From the NCBI GenBank assembly GCA_030429545.1, contig JAUIFF010000009.1, positions 248,001 through 312,000 of the forward strand: DNA of 64,000 nucleotides, read 5' to 3'. Positions 1 to 9,562 of the stretch are shown in pieces. This DNA is from Polyangia bacterium. GTDB lineage: Bacteria; Myxococcota_A; Polyangia; Nannocystales; Nannocystaceae. The notes beneath the pieces are model-generated. The model worked only from the letters and a program-made list of their open reading frames with translations, did not search any database and had not been told where the DNA came from. Positions within the stretch are counted from its first letter, which is position 1. The number at the start of each line of letters is the position of its first letter. The translations under genes were made by a program, and so were the position numbers.

Positions 1-228
1 CTGTTGGCCGCCGGTTCGGAGTACACGGTCAACGGCCTCGACGGGATCTGGCTAGGCAAGTTCGACCCGTCCGACGAACTCATTTGGGATGCCCATCACG
101 ACGGTGACGGCGGAGACGACCGGGCCCACGCGGTTGCCGTCGATGCCAACGGCTATGTGTTTATCACCGGCGAAGAATATGCCCCCGAAAACCTGGCTGC
201 CCTGTGGGTACGCAAGTACGCCCCCTAA
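1..228 (+). CDS. C-terminal end of a beta-propeller (SBBP-like) protein, partial
   Basis: An open frame enters from the left edge and ends at TAA 226-228, so only the last 75 residues are visible. They contain a VDANGYVFITGE segment, which matches the blade motif of SBBP/NHL-type beta-propellers (usually V-D-x-x-G-N-V-Y-V-T-G). A second, partial blade-like stretch (GIWLGKFD) precedes it. Such proteins are commonly secreted or surface-anchored in myxobacteria. The start, signal peptide and number of blades lie outside the window. No function can be assigned from this fragment. Confidence 0.6.
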   Translation: MLAAGSEYTVNGLDGIWLGKFDPSDELIWDAHHDGDGGDDRAHAVAVDANGYVFITGEEYAPENLAALWVRKYAP

Positions 229-649
229 AGCTTGTGCGAGCAAGACCACGGCTGGGCTAGGTGTATGAGCATCTAAGTCCTCGTGGTGGACCACCCGGCA
301 TGGCGATCTTTGACCGCCCGCGACGTTGTTGGTGAGCACAGGTTTCTGGCTGGAAGCACAGGTTGTGAGCGAGTCCCGGGCGAAGCATATTTGCGCGCAC
401 TGGCGGCTCGCTGAAGGGCCTTCGGATCTGGTCACCAGCGACGCGCGAATCGACACATCTGGCCTTCCCTAACTATATGTATAAACATCGAGTGTGGGAC
501 TGTGCCGACGCGCGCGTCGACGCCAGCTGGTGGCGTGGCCCCGGTCCGTCGAGGTTTCGCCCAAAACCGCTGAGTCAGGCGCATTTCGGTGAGTTTCCCG
601 ATTCGGCGGGCGCTTGTGGCCGGGGCGCGAAGTCGCCTACAAAGGGGCG
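229..649. other. Intergenic region, 420 bp, no gene seen
   Basis: The gap lies between the propeller gene and the prolyl oligopeptidase gene. Short open frames cross it on both strands but none has a recognisable product or ribosome binding site. It presumably carries the promoter of the peptidase gene; I cannot pick out a convincing -35/-10 pair. Confidence 0.4.
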
Positions 650-2851
650 ATGTCATCGGTTGCGCTGAAGTCCTCGGTCCTTTGTATCCTCGTTGCGGCG
701 ATGTGTTCGGCGTGTCAGACCCCCACGGGTGCGACTGCGGTGCCCGACGAGGCGGCAGCGCAAAACTCCGACGGCGTGAGCCCAGCACCGGCACCGGCCT
801 ATCCCTATCCGCAAACCCGTCGCGACGATGTGGTCGAAACCCTGCACGGCGTGCAGGTTGCCGATCCATATCGCTGGCTCGAAGACCTCGACAGCGACGA
901 CACCAAAGCCTGGGTGACCGCCCAAAACAAAGTCACCTTCGACTACCTGGGCACGGTCCCCGAACGCGAACAAATTCGTGCCCGGCTGACCGAGCTGTGG
1001 AACTACGAGCGTTACGGCCTGCCGTTCAAAGAGGGCAAGAACTACTTTTGGAGCCACAACAACGGGCTGCAAAACCAAAGCGTGCTGTACACGGCGCCCA
1101 CACTCAAGGGCGACCCCCGGGTTTTGCTCGACCCCAACACCCTGTCGGAGGATGGCACCGTTGCCCTGTCTGGCCTTGCGGTCAGCCCCAACGGCAAGTT
1201 GCTCGCCTACGGGATTCAACGGGCCGGCTCCGACTGGCAAGAATACCGGGTTCGCGATGTCAAAACCGGTGAGGACCGCGAGGACTTGATCGAGTGGATC
1301 AAGTTCTCCTCGGTGTCGTGGACCAAGGACAACAAGGGTTTTTACTACGCCCGCTACGATGCCCCCAAGGAGGGCGATGCCCTAGAGCAGGCCAACTACT
1401 TCCATAAGTTGTACTACCACAAACTCGGCACCCCACAGGCCGAGGACCAACTCGTGTATGAGCGCAAGGACAAAAAGCGCTGGGGGTTCGACAACCAGGT
1501 CACCGAAGATGGCCGGTTTTTGATTATCCGCGTGTGGGAGGGGACCTCGGAGAAAAACGGGCTGTTTTACCAATCGCTCAAGGGTGGCAAGGGTGAGGTT
1601 GTCGAGCTGCTCAACACATTCGACGCCGAGTACGACTTCATCACCAACAAGGGCCCGGTGATGTACTTTCGCACCGACCTAGATGCCCCGCGCGGCAAGG
1701 TGATTGCGATCGACACCCGCAAGCCCGAGCGCGACAACTGGCAGGTGGTCATCCCCGAGTCCGAGGAGACCCTGCGCGGCGTAAGTGCCGTAGGTGGCAA
1801 GCTGGTGGGCAAATACCTCAAGGACGCCCACAGCCAAATTCGTGTGTATAGCCAAAAAGGTGCGCTCGAAAAACAGGTCGAACTGCCGGGCATTGGCACC
1901 GCCTACGGCTTTGGTGGCAAGCAAAAATCCAAGGAGACGTTTTACCTCCACACCGGTTACGCCACCCCCGGGACGATTTACCGCTACGACATCAAGTCGG
2001 GCAAAAGCGAGGTTTTCCGTGCGCCCAAGGTCAAGTTTAATCCCGATGATTACGTGACCACCCAGGTGTTTTATCCGAGCAAGGACGGCACCAAGGTGCC
2101 GATGTTTATCAGCCACAAAAAGGGTGTCGAGCTCAACGGGCAAAACCCGACCTACCTCTACGGCTACGGTGGCTTCAACATTGCCATTACCCCCGGGTTT
2201 TCGGTGCCCAACCTGCAGTGGATGGAGATGGGCGGAGTACTGGCGGTGGCCAATTTGCGCGGTGGTGGCGAGTACGGGGCCAAGTGGCACGAGGCCGGGA
2301 CAAAGTTGCATAAGCAAAATGTCTTTGACGACTTTATCGCCGCGGCCGAATACCTGATTGCCCAAAAGTATACGAGCAGCGACAAGCTTGCGATCGGTGG
2401 GCGCAGCAACGGCGGTCTTCTGGTGGGTGCGACCATTACCCAACGCCCCGACCTGTTCGCCGCCGCACTCCCGGGTGTGGGCGTGATGGACATGCTGCGG
2501 TTTCACAAGTTCACGATTGGCCACGCCTGGGTCTCTGACTACGGCTCACCGGAAAACCCGGAGGAGTTCAAGGCATTGCATGCATATTCACCGGTCCACA
2601 ATGTCAAGGAGGGTACCGAGTACCCGGCGACCATGGTGTACACCGCCGACCACGACGACCGCGTGGTGCCCGGGCACAGCTACAAGTTTGTCTCGGCCCT
2701 GCAACATGCCCACCGCGGCGACAACCCGGTGATGATTCGGATCGATGTCCGGGCAGGGCACGGCGCGGGTAAGCCGACCGCCAAGAAAATCGAGGAGTGG
2801 GCCGACCTGTGGGGGTTTTTGGTCAAAAACCTCGGGATGACCGTCGGCTGA
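650..2851 (+). CDS. Prolyl oligopeptidase (S9A), predicted lipoprotein
   Basis: This 733-residue serine peptidase cleaves short peptides after proline. The N-terminus has the family signature YPYPQTRRDD...DPYRWLEDLD, followed by the seven-bladed propeller region and the C-terminal hydrolase. The catalytic triad is visible: Ser586 in GGRSNGG, Asp in ADHDDRV near residues 669-670, and His704 in RAGHGAG. ATG 650 is preferred over the upstream TTG 614 because AAAGGGG sits just before it and the protein then begins with a clean signal sequence ending in Cys (VAAMCSAC). That suggests export and lipid anchoring, although the lipobox is not ideal. Family members occur both in the cytoplasm and in the periplasm. 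A hairpin follows the gene. Confidence 0.92.
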   Translation: MSSVALKSSVLCILVAAMCSACQTPTGATAVPDEAAAQNSDGVSPAPAPAYPYPQTRRDDVVETLHGVQVADPYRWLEDLDSDDTKAWVTAQNKVTFDYLGTVPEREQIRARLTELWNYERYGLPFKEGKNYFWSHNNGLQNQSVLYTAPTLKGDPRVLLDPNTLSEDGTVALSGLAVSPNGKLLAYGIQRAGSDWQEYRVRDVKTGEDREDLIEWIKFSSVSWTKDNKGFYYARYDAPKEGDALEQANYFHKLYYHKLGTPQAEDQLVYERKDKKRWGFDNQVTEDGRFLIIRVWEGTSEKNGLFYQSLKGGKGEVVELLNTFDAEYDFITNKGPVMYFRTDLDAPRGKVIAIDTRKPERDNWQVVIPESEETLRGVSAVGGKLVGKYLKDAHSQIRVYSQKGALEKQVELPGIGTAYGFGGKQKSKETFYLHTGYATPGTIYRYDIKSGKSEVFRAPKVKFNPDDYVTTQVFYPSKDGTKVPMFISHKKGVELNGQNPTYLYGYGGFNIAITPGFSVPNLQWMEMGGVLAVANLRGGGEYGAKWHEAGTKLHKQNVFDDFIAAAEYLIAQKYTSSDKLAIGGRSNGGLLVGATITQRPDLFAAALPGVGVMDMLRFHKFTIGHAWVSDYGSPENPEEFKALHAYSPVHNVKEGTEYPATMVYTADHDDRVVPGHSYKFVSALQHAHRGDNPVMIRIDVRAGHGAGKPTAKKIEEWADLWGFLVKNLGMTVG

Positions 2852-2870
2852 GCCCGGTTGAGCCGAATCG

Positions 2871-2898
2871 ACGTACCTGCTTTGAAGGGCAGGTGCGT
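2871..2898 (+). terminator. Hairpin after the prolyl oligopeptidase gene
   Basis: A 10-bp stem (2871-2880 pairing with 2889-2898, one G-T wobble) encloses an 8-base loop, 20 bp after the stop codon. It is followed by GTTTGG rather than a strong T-run, so it may be a weak terminator or an mRNA 3' end stabiliser. Confidence 0.5.
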
Positions 2899-2963
2899 GT
2901 TTGGCCCGCGAACACCTCTGCTGTGCCGGTGACTGCAGGTGCCGCTAGCCGTTTCGGCCCATC

Positions 2964-3435
2964 TACCTGCTGGGCCGGTGCTTTCAGGTGCTGCTAATCG
3001 CTGGCTTCCTTTGAGGTTGGACATCGAGCGGGCCTTTAAGCTCGAGTGTCGAGGAGAACAAACCTACCTGCCGGGCCGGTGCTTTCAGGTGTTGCAAGCC
3101 GCTTGGCTTCCTTTGAGGTTGGACATCGAGCGGGCCTTCAAGCTCGAGAGTGCCGTGCCAGTGTTCGTCACTAGCCAAGGTCGAGGGGTACACAAGTTGG
3201 ACGTTGAGCGGGCCTTCAAGCTCGAGAGTGCGGTGCCAGTGTTCGTCACTAGCCAAGGTCGAGGGGAACACTGGTTGGACGTCGAGCGAGCCTTCAAGCG
3301 CGAGAGTGCGGTGCCAGTGTTCGTCACTAGGCCAAGGTCGAGGGGAACACTGGTTGGACGTCGAGCGGGCCTTCAAGCTCGAGTGTGCCGTGCCAGTGTT
3401 CGTGAATTGCCAATGTCGAGGGCTGTACGCTGCTA
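2964..3435. repeat. Tandem repeat array: two ~102-bp units then four ~78-bp units
   Basis: Two diverged units of about 102 bp begin with a TACCTGC(T/C)GGGCCGGTGC segment at 2964 and 3065. Both contain TTGGACATCGAGCGGGCC. They run into near-identical units of 78, 78, 79 and about 78 bp, whose TTGGAC anchors lie at 3119, 3197, 3275 and 3354. Each unit holds GCCAGTGTTCGTCACTAG followed by an AAGGTCGAGGGG segment. Because 78 is a multiple of three, frames stay open on both strands, but no start signal or known protein supports translation. A decayed copy continues into the 3' end of the next gene at about 3465-3500. Confidence 0.85.
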
Positions 3436-3478
3436 GCCCCCGGGTTCAGCTACCTTTAAGGTGATGTGCCGGTGTGCG

Positions 3479-4501
3479 TCACTTGCCGAGGTCGAGGGTT
3501 GTGTCCCCGCAGCGCTTGCTCGACGCCGGCTTAAACCGCCACGACTTGAGTGTCTTTTTGATCGTCTCGGCGAGCTCGGTGCCGACACCCTTCGGGACCT
3601 TGACCTCCGCGACCTTGCCATCGGCCCCGGCACATACGGTGACCACGACCTGGGTTTTGGGCCCGTCAAACTTGACTGGGGTTTGGAGGATGGCGTCGTC
3701 GAACAACGAAGGTTCCTCGGCCGGAGGGTCGCCCGGTGGGAGTTCGTTGACCGGCATCCACCAGATTTTTTCTGGCTCGGAGGTCAGGTGGGGGAAGACC
3801 TGGCCAAAGGTCGTGCCGGGGGCAAACTTGACGTAGGTCAGCACGCCCTCACGCATCTCGGTGATTCGTTCGACCTGTTTTTGTAGGGCCGCTGGCTCGC
3901 CGGTTTGGCCATTGAGCTCGGTGATGCCGTTGGCACCCATGACAACGCGCAGGGGCTCGCCATTGGGATCGATTTCTCCGAGAGAGCCCCGCGGTTTGCC
4001 CAGCCCAATCGTCGGGCCCTCCTTGGCTCCTTCGGTCAACAGCACCACCCGCGGCCACTTGGCGGTCCCAAGCATCTCGCCGAGTTGCACAAACACTGTG
4101 GTCGGCAGGCGCTCGTCGAGCCCCAGGGCTAGGCAGTCGGTAAAGGTTTCGGCTTCGAGGTTGCCAGCGGCGTCTTCGAGCTTGGCGAGCAGTTGCTTGC
4201 CGTCGATCTTCACCGCGCCATCGACAACCGGCGCGAGTTCACCATCGTTGCGGATGTGACCCTTGGCAACGTGGCGCTCGAGCATGGCCGCTTGTTTATC
4301 GACAGAAACAACCACACACATCGAGAGACTGCCGCCGGCGGCGCCCTTGGGTAATTTAAGACTCGCACGCAACGACGGCTGGTCTGCCTGTTGTTTGGCT
4401 GCAACTTCCGGGGAGGGGGCATCGCCGATTTTCGCCGGCTCGTTGGAACACCCAGCCGACAGGAGCGCAGCGAAGCAGGCGATCGTTGTATATCGAAGCA
4501 T
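3479..4501 (-). CDS. Lipoprotein with TonB-like C-terminal domain
   Basis: This 340-residue protein begins with a lipoprotein signal (ACFAALLSAGC, with Cys18 as the lipidated residue). A charged, Ala/Gln/Pro-rich linker follows. The last ~70 residues (VVVTVCAGADGKVAEVKV...LKSWRFKPA) resemble the TonB C-terminal fold found in AgmX/PglI-type proteins of myxobacteria. The middle shows no recognised domain. It is probably an envelope protein that contacts peptidoglycan or an outer-membrane partner; the function is unknown. The gene converges on the repeat array, and the repeat consensus matches its own 3' end, including the TGA stop. Confidence 0.75.
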   Translation of the reverse strand: MLRYTTIACFAALLSAGCSNEPAKIGDAPSPEVAAKQQADQPSLRASLKLPKGAAGGSLSMCVVVSVDKQAAMLERHVAKGHIRNDGELAPVVDGAVKIDGKQLLAKLEDAAGNLEAETFTDCLALGLDERLPTTVFVQLGEMLGTAKWPRVVLLTEGAKEGPTIGLGKPRGSLGEIDPNGEPLRVVMGANGITELNGQTGEPAALQKQVERITEMREGVLTYVKFAPGTTFGQVFPHLTSEPEKIWWMPVNELPPGDPPAEEPSLFDDAILQTPVKFDGPKTQVVVTVCAGADGKVAEVKVPKGVGTELAETIKKTLKSWRFKPASSKRCGDTTLDLGK

Positions 4502-4711
4502 GGGCGGGATGGTACCGCCGATCGAAGACGTGCGAAAAGATCACCGGCTGACCCGGTAAAAGTCAAGTTGAAACAAAGGTTTAGGATTTTTCTCGTCGGC
4601 CTGTAAGCGACCCGCGGTGAGCCGCGTTTGGGCAGCGACCGGCCACTCAAGAGCCGATGCATCGCGCCCGCAAAAGGTCGATGCACGCCGTGAGTGGCGG
4701 TGGAGTTTGTC

Positions 4712-5332
4712 ATGTCTTTCAAGTCCCCCAAGTTCTCATGTTTCGCCCGTACCACCACCGTCGTCGCCCTGACGAGCCTCACCGCGTTCGGTGCATTGGC
4801 CCCCACCGAGGCCTCGGCAACCGAGCTTTCGCTGGCAACCGACAAGCGCGAGCGCAAGCCGGGAATCCTCAAAAAAGGTGTATATGCCGACATCGGAATC
4901 AAGCCGGGAACCATGCTGATCGAAGGTGGCGTGATTCCAATGATTCGGTTTGGCGTGTCGGTCGGCGGAGCCCTCAACACCAAGTTCAAACTCGGCACCC
5001 AGTTCGGACTGACCGGTTATCTCGACCGCAAAAAACGCTCGGTATCGGGGTTTGTCACGGTGATGGCAACCGGCTACCTGTGGAAGGGACTGTACATGCG
5101 AGGGGGCCTAGGCGTGGCGAGTAACATCCCGGTATCCCGCAGCATTGTCGGCTCGCGCGCAGGTCTCGGCGGCCAGGCGGGGATCGGCTACGAGTTTGAG
5201 TTGTACGAGCGCAAGAGCAAGAAAAAGCCAATGACGCGCCTCGGGTTGGGATTTGACTACGACCTCAAGGCGACAACCACCGGGCTACTGCGCCAGGGGG
5301 TGTTGTTTGGCTTGCACTTTGCGTTTAATTGA
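4712..5332 (+). CDS. Small predicted outer-membrane beta-barrel protein
   Basis: The protein has 206 residues. A signal peptide of about 37 residues ends at ASA, after a hydrophobic VVALTSLTAFGALA stretch. The rest alternates polar and hydrophobic residues, rich in Gly and aromatic residues (for example GYLWKGLYMRGGLG and GLGFDYDLKATTTG), and ends LHFAFN. An aromatic residue near the C-terminus is typical of barrels inserted by the Bam complex. ATG 4712 is preferred over GTG 4694 because GGTGGAG lies 6 bases upstream and the signal peptide then starts at the first residue. No specific family is recognised. Confidence 0.6.
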   Translation: MSFKSPKFSCFARTTTVVALTSLTAFGALAPTEASATELSLATDKRERKPGILKKGVYADIGIKPGTMLIEGGVIPMIRFGVSVGGALNTKFKLGTQFGLTGYLDRKKRSVSGFVTVMATGYLWKGLYMRGGLGVASNIPVSRSIVGSRAGLGGQAGIGYEFELYERKSKKKPMTRLGLGFDYDLKATTTGLLRQGVLFGLHFAFN

Positions 5333-5438
5333 TGGTGTCTCGGTGGCTGGTACTTGTTGATACAAGTGATTGGGTACAGCATCGCGACACGCGCCCGACG
5401 TATTTTTTGATGGCGGTTGATGAATGCACGTCCGTAGC

Positions 5439-7121
5439 TCACTCGCGCCGGCGAAAACCCAAAATCACCAGGGTTAGCACCACCAAGCCGTTAAACAACT
5501 CGCCCGTCAGCGTGTACATCGTCTTCGACTCTGGGTCCATCATCGGCACGGTGGCGACAAACCCATCGGGCTCTTGCAGGCCTTCGACATCTGGGTTTTG
5601 CACCTCGGTTTGGTGGACTACGCGGCCGTTGGGATCGATGTAAACACTTGTACCTGCATTGACTGAACGCAGCACCCCACGGCGGTTTTCGATGGCCCGC
5701 AGCACCGCTAGCCCCATGTGTTGGTACTGCTCCTTGGACTTGCCAAACCACGAGTCGTTGGTCAGGTTGACGAAGGCGTGAATACCTGTATTGGCAACGT
5801 CCCGGGCGAATCGCGGGAGGATATCCTCGTAGCAAATCAGCGGGCCAAACCGGTACTCGCCCTCGGTCAGCGCCACCGGTCCCTCACCAGGATTGATGTA
5901 CGAGGCTGCTGGGACCATTTTGAGGTACCAGTCGGGGTCGACAATCGGCACGTACTCGCCGAAGTAGAGGGGGAAGACCTTGTCGTAAACCTCGCCGAGG
6001 GTGCCGTCTTCGTGGAGGACGGTGGCGGTGTTGTAGGGGTATTTGTCGGTTTTGTCCTGGGTGACGAGGCCGAAGATCAGAGGCTTGGTGAACGCCCGGC
6101 GGACCCTGCGGTGGTTGTTTTCAGGGAGGTCCTTGCCGTTGAGCCGTCGCAACGCACGTGAGTAGGGATAGGCTGTTTCGCCCCACAGCAACATGTCGGC
6201 GCCCTCTAGCTCGAGCTCGGCCGACTTGGTTTGCAGATTTTTGAGGATCCGCGGGCGCCACTTGGGGTTGGCCCATTGGGTGATGCCAAAGTTGCCCTGG
6301 ACCACACCAAACTTGACCTTTGGCGCAGCCTCGATTTTGGCGTCGATCATCTTCATGCGGATCGCCCCGTAGGTGGGGGCCGCAAACATGGTGGTTGCAA
6401 ATACAACGGCTGCGCGGCGATTGAACGGACGCCCGAGCAGGCGGTCGCGCAGGACAACGTAGAGGCCGGCGTTGATCAGCAGCTGGACCATGCCGATGGT
6501 GGTGACCCCCCCGATTTCGGCGGTTTGTAGCCACAGCGGTTGGAAGCACCACATCAGCGCGAGGTACGAGGGGAACACGTGGGGGAGCAGGGCTTCGCCG
6601 GCGACCCAACAAAATGGGGCGAGGAGCAGGACGTCGTAGCCGGTGCGGCGGCGCAGCCAGACGATCGCGGCGGCCGGGATAGCCCATTGCAAACCCTGTG
6701 CAGCTGCAAATAAAAGGTGGATGCCGTAGGCTGGTGCCCCGGTAAACCCGGCGAATCGAGTGAGCAGCTCGGTGAGCCAGACAAACCCCCAAAACACGGT
6801 GATGATGCCGGTGAGCCAGCCGTACCAAAAGGCGGTTTTGGGGCGGACGCCTTCCATCACGGCGAGCCACGGGATCCAGCCGACAAACCCGAGCCACCAC
6901 AGGTTTTGGTCGGGGGAGGCGAGCACCATGCAGCTGGCGCAGGCAATACATGCAAGTACACGGGCTGGGGCGGTTTTTAAAAACGGTGTGCCCCAGTCGG
7001 TATCGGTCGGGCCCGCCTCGGTTGGTTTGGATGTGGCCTCGGATGGTTTTGAAGGCTCCTGCACGGTCTCGTTTGCAGCTTCTTCGGAGGCCTTCGGGTT
7101 GTCGTCGCGTGTGTCAGACAT
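5439..7121 (-). CDS. lnt: Apolipoprotein N-acyltransferase
   Basis: Lnt adds the third acyl chain to the N-terminal Cys of lipoproteins in the inner membrane. The protein has 560 residues. A Thr/Pro/Glu-rich cytoplasmic leader of about 50 residues is followed by six or so membrane segments, then a periplasmic nitrilase domain starting at KFGVVQGNFG, and a last membrane segment (GLVVLTLVILGF). The catalytic triad is visible: Glu315 in WGETAYP, Lys381 in YDKVFPLYFGEYVP and Cys430 in LICYED. ATG 7121 opens the frame within a longer run and has only a weak ribosome site; the longer frame adds 72 non-conserved residues. Many genes in this window encode lipoproteins that are substrates for this enzyme. 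Four copies of the TGYANNTRCA motif lie in this gene. Confidence 0.93.
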   Translation of the reverse strand: MSDTRDDNPKASEEAANETVQEPSKPSEATSKPTEAGPTDTDWGTPFLKTAPARVLACIACASCMVLASPDQNLWWLGFVGWIPWLAVMEGVRPKTAFWYGWLTGIITVFWGFVWLTELLTRFAGFTGAPAYGIHLLFAAAQGLQWAIPAAAIVWLRRRTGYDVLLLAPFCWVAGEALLPHVFPSYLALMWCFQPLWLQTAEIGGVTTIGMVQLLINAGLYVVLRDRLLGRPFNRRAAVVFATTMFAAPTYGAIRMKMIDAKIEAAPKVKFGVVQGNFGITQWANPKWRPRILKNLQTKSAELELEGADMLLWGETAYPYSRALRRLNGKDLPENNHRRVRRAFTKPLIFGLVTQDKTDKYPYNTATVLHEDGTLGEVYDKVFPLYFGEYVPIVDPDWYLKMVPAASYINPGEGPVALTEGEYRFGPLICYEDILPRFARDVANTGIHAFVNLTNDSWFGKSKEQYQHMGLAVLRAIENRRGVLRSVNAGTSVYIDPNGRVVHQTEVQNPDVEGLQEPDGFVATVPMMDPESKTMYTLTGELFNGLVVLTLVILGFRRRE

Positions 7122-7387
7122 GTTGCCGGCTTGGGGGGAGCATAACGCAGGCAACCCTCGCAGCTTGTGGATTTTCTCGAGCGCCGGTTTGCTTGCTGAT
7201 TTTGCCGAGGACCACGCAAACCTTCGTGTAGGCTCACGACAACTGGAATTCACGAACGCCGGGCTGCAACAACATGTTCGCCGGGTGATGAAGCACGAGA
7301 AACCACGGCGAGGAGGTTGTTCGCGGCTTGGCTCCATCGGGGATGCACAAAGGTGACATTCACGCCTGGACTTTTGCCTGTGCAGTC

Positions 7388-7415
7388 ACAACAAAACCAC
7401 GCCGGCGGGCGTGGT
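7388..7415 (-). terminator. Rho-independent terminator for aspS
   Basis: A perfect 8-bp stem (7396-7403 and 7408-7415, ACCACGCC with GGCGTGGT) has a 4-base loop. On the minus strand it is followed by TTTGTTG, and it lies 41 bp after the aspS stop codon. Confidence 0.7.
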
Positions 7416-7456
7416 CTCGAAGCAAGGTTCTGATAGCTGCCTGGATAGCTTAGTGG

Positions 7457-9298
7457 TCAGCTGGCCGATTCGTTGCCGGCCGACTCGTCACCTGGAAGTT
7501 GCCGGTGCCGGATGTACAACTCTTCGAGCTGCGGATCGTCGGCGGGGCCGGGGCAACCTGTCATGAGGTCCGAGCCGCGCTGGGTTTTGGGGAACGCGAT
7601 CACCTCGCGCAGGCTGCCGGCGTTGCACATCAACATGGCGATCCGGTCGAGGCCAAAGGCGATGCCGCCGTGGGGCGGTGGGCCGTATTTGAAGGCGTTG
7701 AGCAAAAACCCGAACTTCTGCTCGATCTCCTCGGGGCTGAGGCCGAGCGCGGTGAAGACCTTTGACTGTACATCAGATCGGTGGATACGGATCGAGCCGC
7801 CGCCGATTTCGTTGCCGTTGAGGACCATGTCGTAGGCCTGGGCGAGGACCTTGCCGGGGTCGCTGAGCAGGTACTCGATATGCTCGGTACGCGGCGAGGT
7901 AAACGGGTGGTGCGAGGACACCCACTGGCCCTTTTCGTTTTGCTCAAACAGCGGGAAGTCGGTGACCCAGCAAAACTTCCACTGGTTGCCGGCTTCGCCT
8001 TCGACCAGGCCCAAAAAGTCGCGTAGCTCTAAGCGCAGGGCGTTGAGTGTGGCGTGGGTGGTGTGGAAGTTGTCGGCGATAAACAGCAAGACCGAACCTG
8101 GCTCGGCGCCCATGTGCTCGGCGATCGCCTGCATGGTTTCGGGCTTGAGCAACTTGGCAAACGGGGCTTTCCAGGTGCCGTCGGGCTGAATCTTGGCCCA
8201 GGCCAGGCCCTTGGCCCCACCGTGCTCGCGCTTTTTGACAAACGCAGTGAGTTTGTCGAGCCGGGCGCGGGAGAGCTTGTCGGCTTTGTTTGCAGGTACA
8301 CAGATCCCCTTGACATACTCGGCGGCCTCGAACACGCGAAAGCCACAGTCTTTGCTCATCGGCTTGATGTCGTGGAGCTCTAAGCCAAACCGGAGGTCGG
8401 GCTTGTCGCAGCCGTAACGGCCCATGGCCTCGGCCCAGGTGAGTCGCAAAAACGGGGTCTGCAGCTCGACGCCCAAGACGTCTTTCCACAGCCGGGTCAT
8501 CAACTTTTCCATGTGGGCGAATACCCGCTCGGGGGTGGCAAAGCTGAGCTCGATGTCGATTTGCGTGAACTCGGGTTGCCGGTCGTTGCGCAGGTCCTCG
8601 TCGCGAAAGCAGCGGGTGATCTGGAAGTACTTGTCGAGGCCCGAGACCATAAACAGCTGTTTGAAGATCTGCGGGGACTCGGCGAGGGCGTAGAAGTTGC
8701 CCGGGCTCAGGCGGCTGGGCACCAAGAAGTTGCGGGCGCCGCCCGGCGTGTACTTGACCATGTACGGGGTCTCGAGCTCCAAAAACCCGGCCTCGGCGAG
8801 GGTTTGGCGGGCGGTCGTCGACAGCCGCGAGCGCAGGATAAAGTTGCGCTGCAGCGACGGGCGCCGAAGGTCGAGATAGCGGTACTTGAGCCGGATGTTC
8901 TCGTTGGTGTCGAGCCGGTCGTCATCGGACACGTTGAAGGGCAGGGCCTCGCTCTCGCTAAAGATCTCGAGCCCGTCGACCTCGACTTCGATGGCGCCGG
9001 TGTCCATGTTCGGATTTTTGTTGTCGCCGCGGCTGATCACCTTGCCGCTCACGCCGATGCAGTATTCGCTGCGCAGTCCATCGGCGAGCTTGTGGGTATC
9101 GGCTTCGATATCGGGGCCAAACACAACTTGGGTGAGGCCCTGGCGGTCGCGCAGGTCGATAAAGATCCGACCGCCGTGGTCGCGCCGCCGGTGAACCCAG
9201 CCATACAGCACGACTTCGCTGCCGATATCGTTCTCGCGCAGGCTCCCGCAATCATGGGTGCGCCCGCTTTGGAGAAGCTCTTTGGTCATCGTGGACAT
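7457..9298 (-). CDS. aspS: Aspartyl-tRNA synthetase
   Basis: This class II synthetase charges tRNA with aspartate. It has 613 residues, close to the usual bacterial length of about 590. It shows an N-terminal anticodon-binding OB fold (YGWVHRRRDHGGRIFIDLRD), motif 2 (FRDEDLRNDRQPEFTQID), a bacterial GAD insertion domain, and motif 3 (GLDRIAMLM) near the C-terminus. The start is either ATG 9298 or ATG 9289 (MSTMTKELLQ); the open frame extends further upstream without conservation. Whether it is discriminating or also charges tRNA-Asn cannot be told by eye. The gene is divergent from the metallophosphoesterase gene. Confidence 0.97.
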   Translation of the reverse strand: MSTMTKELLQSGRTHDCGSLRENDIGSEVVLYGWVHRRRDHGGRIFIDLRDRQGLTQVVFGPDIEADTHKLADGLRSEYCIGVSGKVISRGDNKNPNMDTGAIEVEVDGLEIFSESEALPFNVSDDDRLDTNENIRLKYRYLDLRRPSLQRNFILRSRLSTTARQTLAEAGFLELETPYMVKYTPGGARNFLVPSRLSPGNFYALAESPQIFKQLFMVSGLDKYFQITRCFRDEDLRNDRQPEFTQIDIELSFATPERVFAHMEKLMTRLWKDVLGVELQTPFLRLTWAEAMGRYGCDKPDLRFGLELHDIKPMSKDCGFRVFEAAEYVKGICVPANKADKLSRARLDKLTAFVKKREHGGAKGLAWAKIQPDGTWKAPFAKLLKPETMQAIAEHMGAEPGSVLLFIADNFHTTHATLNALRLELRDFLGLVEGEAGNQWKFCWVTDFPLFEQNEKGQWVSSHHPFTSPRTEHIEYLLSDPGKVLAQAYDMVLNGNEIGGGSIRIHRSDVQSKVFTALGLSPEEIEQKFGFLLNAFKYGPPPHGGIAFGLDRIAMLMCNAGSLREVIAFPKTQRGSDLMTGCPGPADDPQLEELYIRHRQLPGDESAGNESAS

Positions 9299-9562
9299 GG
9301 CGGGCACGATAGACGAACTTGGCGGCGATGTCTCACCCGGCGGGTCACGGCTGGTTGCGCGGTTGGGGTTGTCACACGGGGAGTCTTCGCAGACGACGAT
9401 GTTCGAGGGGGGTTGTCGCAACGCCGGGTACAGGTGGTCGCATGCGACCGCCGAGGATGGGCGTTTTTTTGATCGCAACGTCGACGGCCCGGCGACCGGG
9501 AATCACGATCTTTGCGAGCTATGCCGCGGCTGCTACAACCGGCGCGTACAACTGGCTTTGCT

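Noticed and set aside
2939..3436. Open frames through the 78-bp repeats encoding repeated LDVERAFKLE-type peptides
   Set aside because: Frames are open on both strands because the unit is a multiple of three; no start signal, ribosome site or known protein supports translation.
7437..7480. Sequence resembling a tRNA D-arm (TAGCTTAGTGGTCA)
   Set aside because: No anticodon stem or TpsiC arm follows and the segment overlaps the aspS 3' end, so it is not a tRNA.
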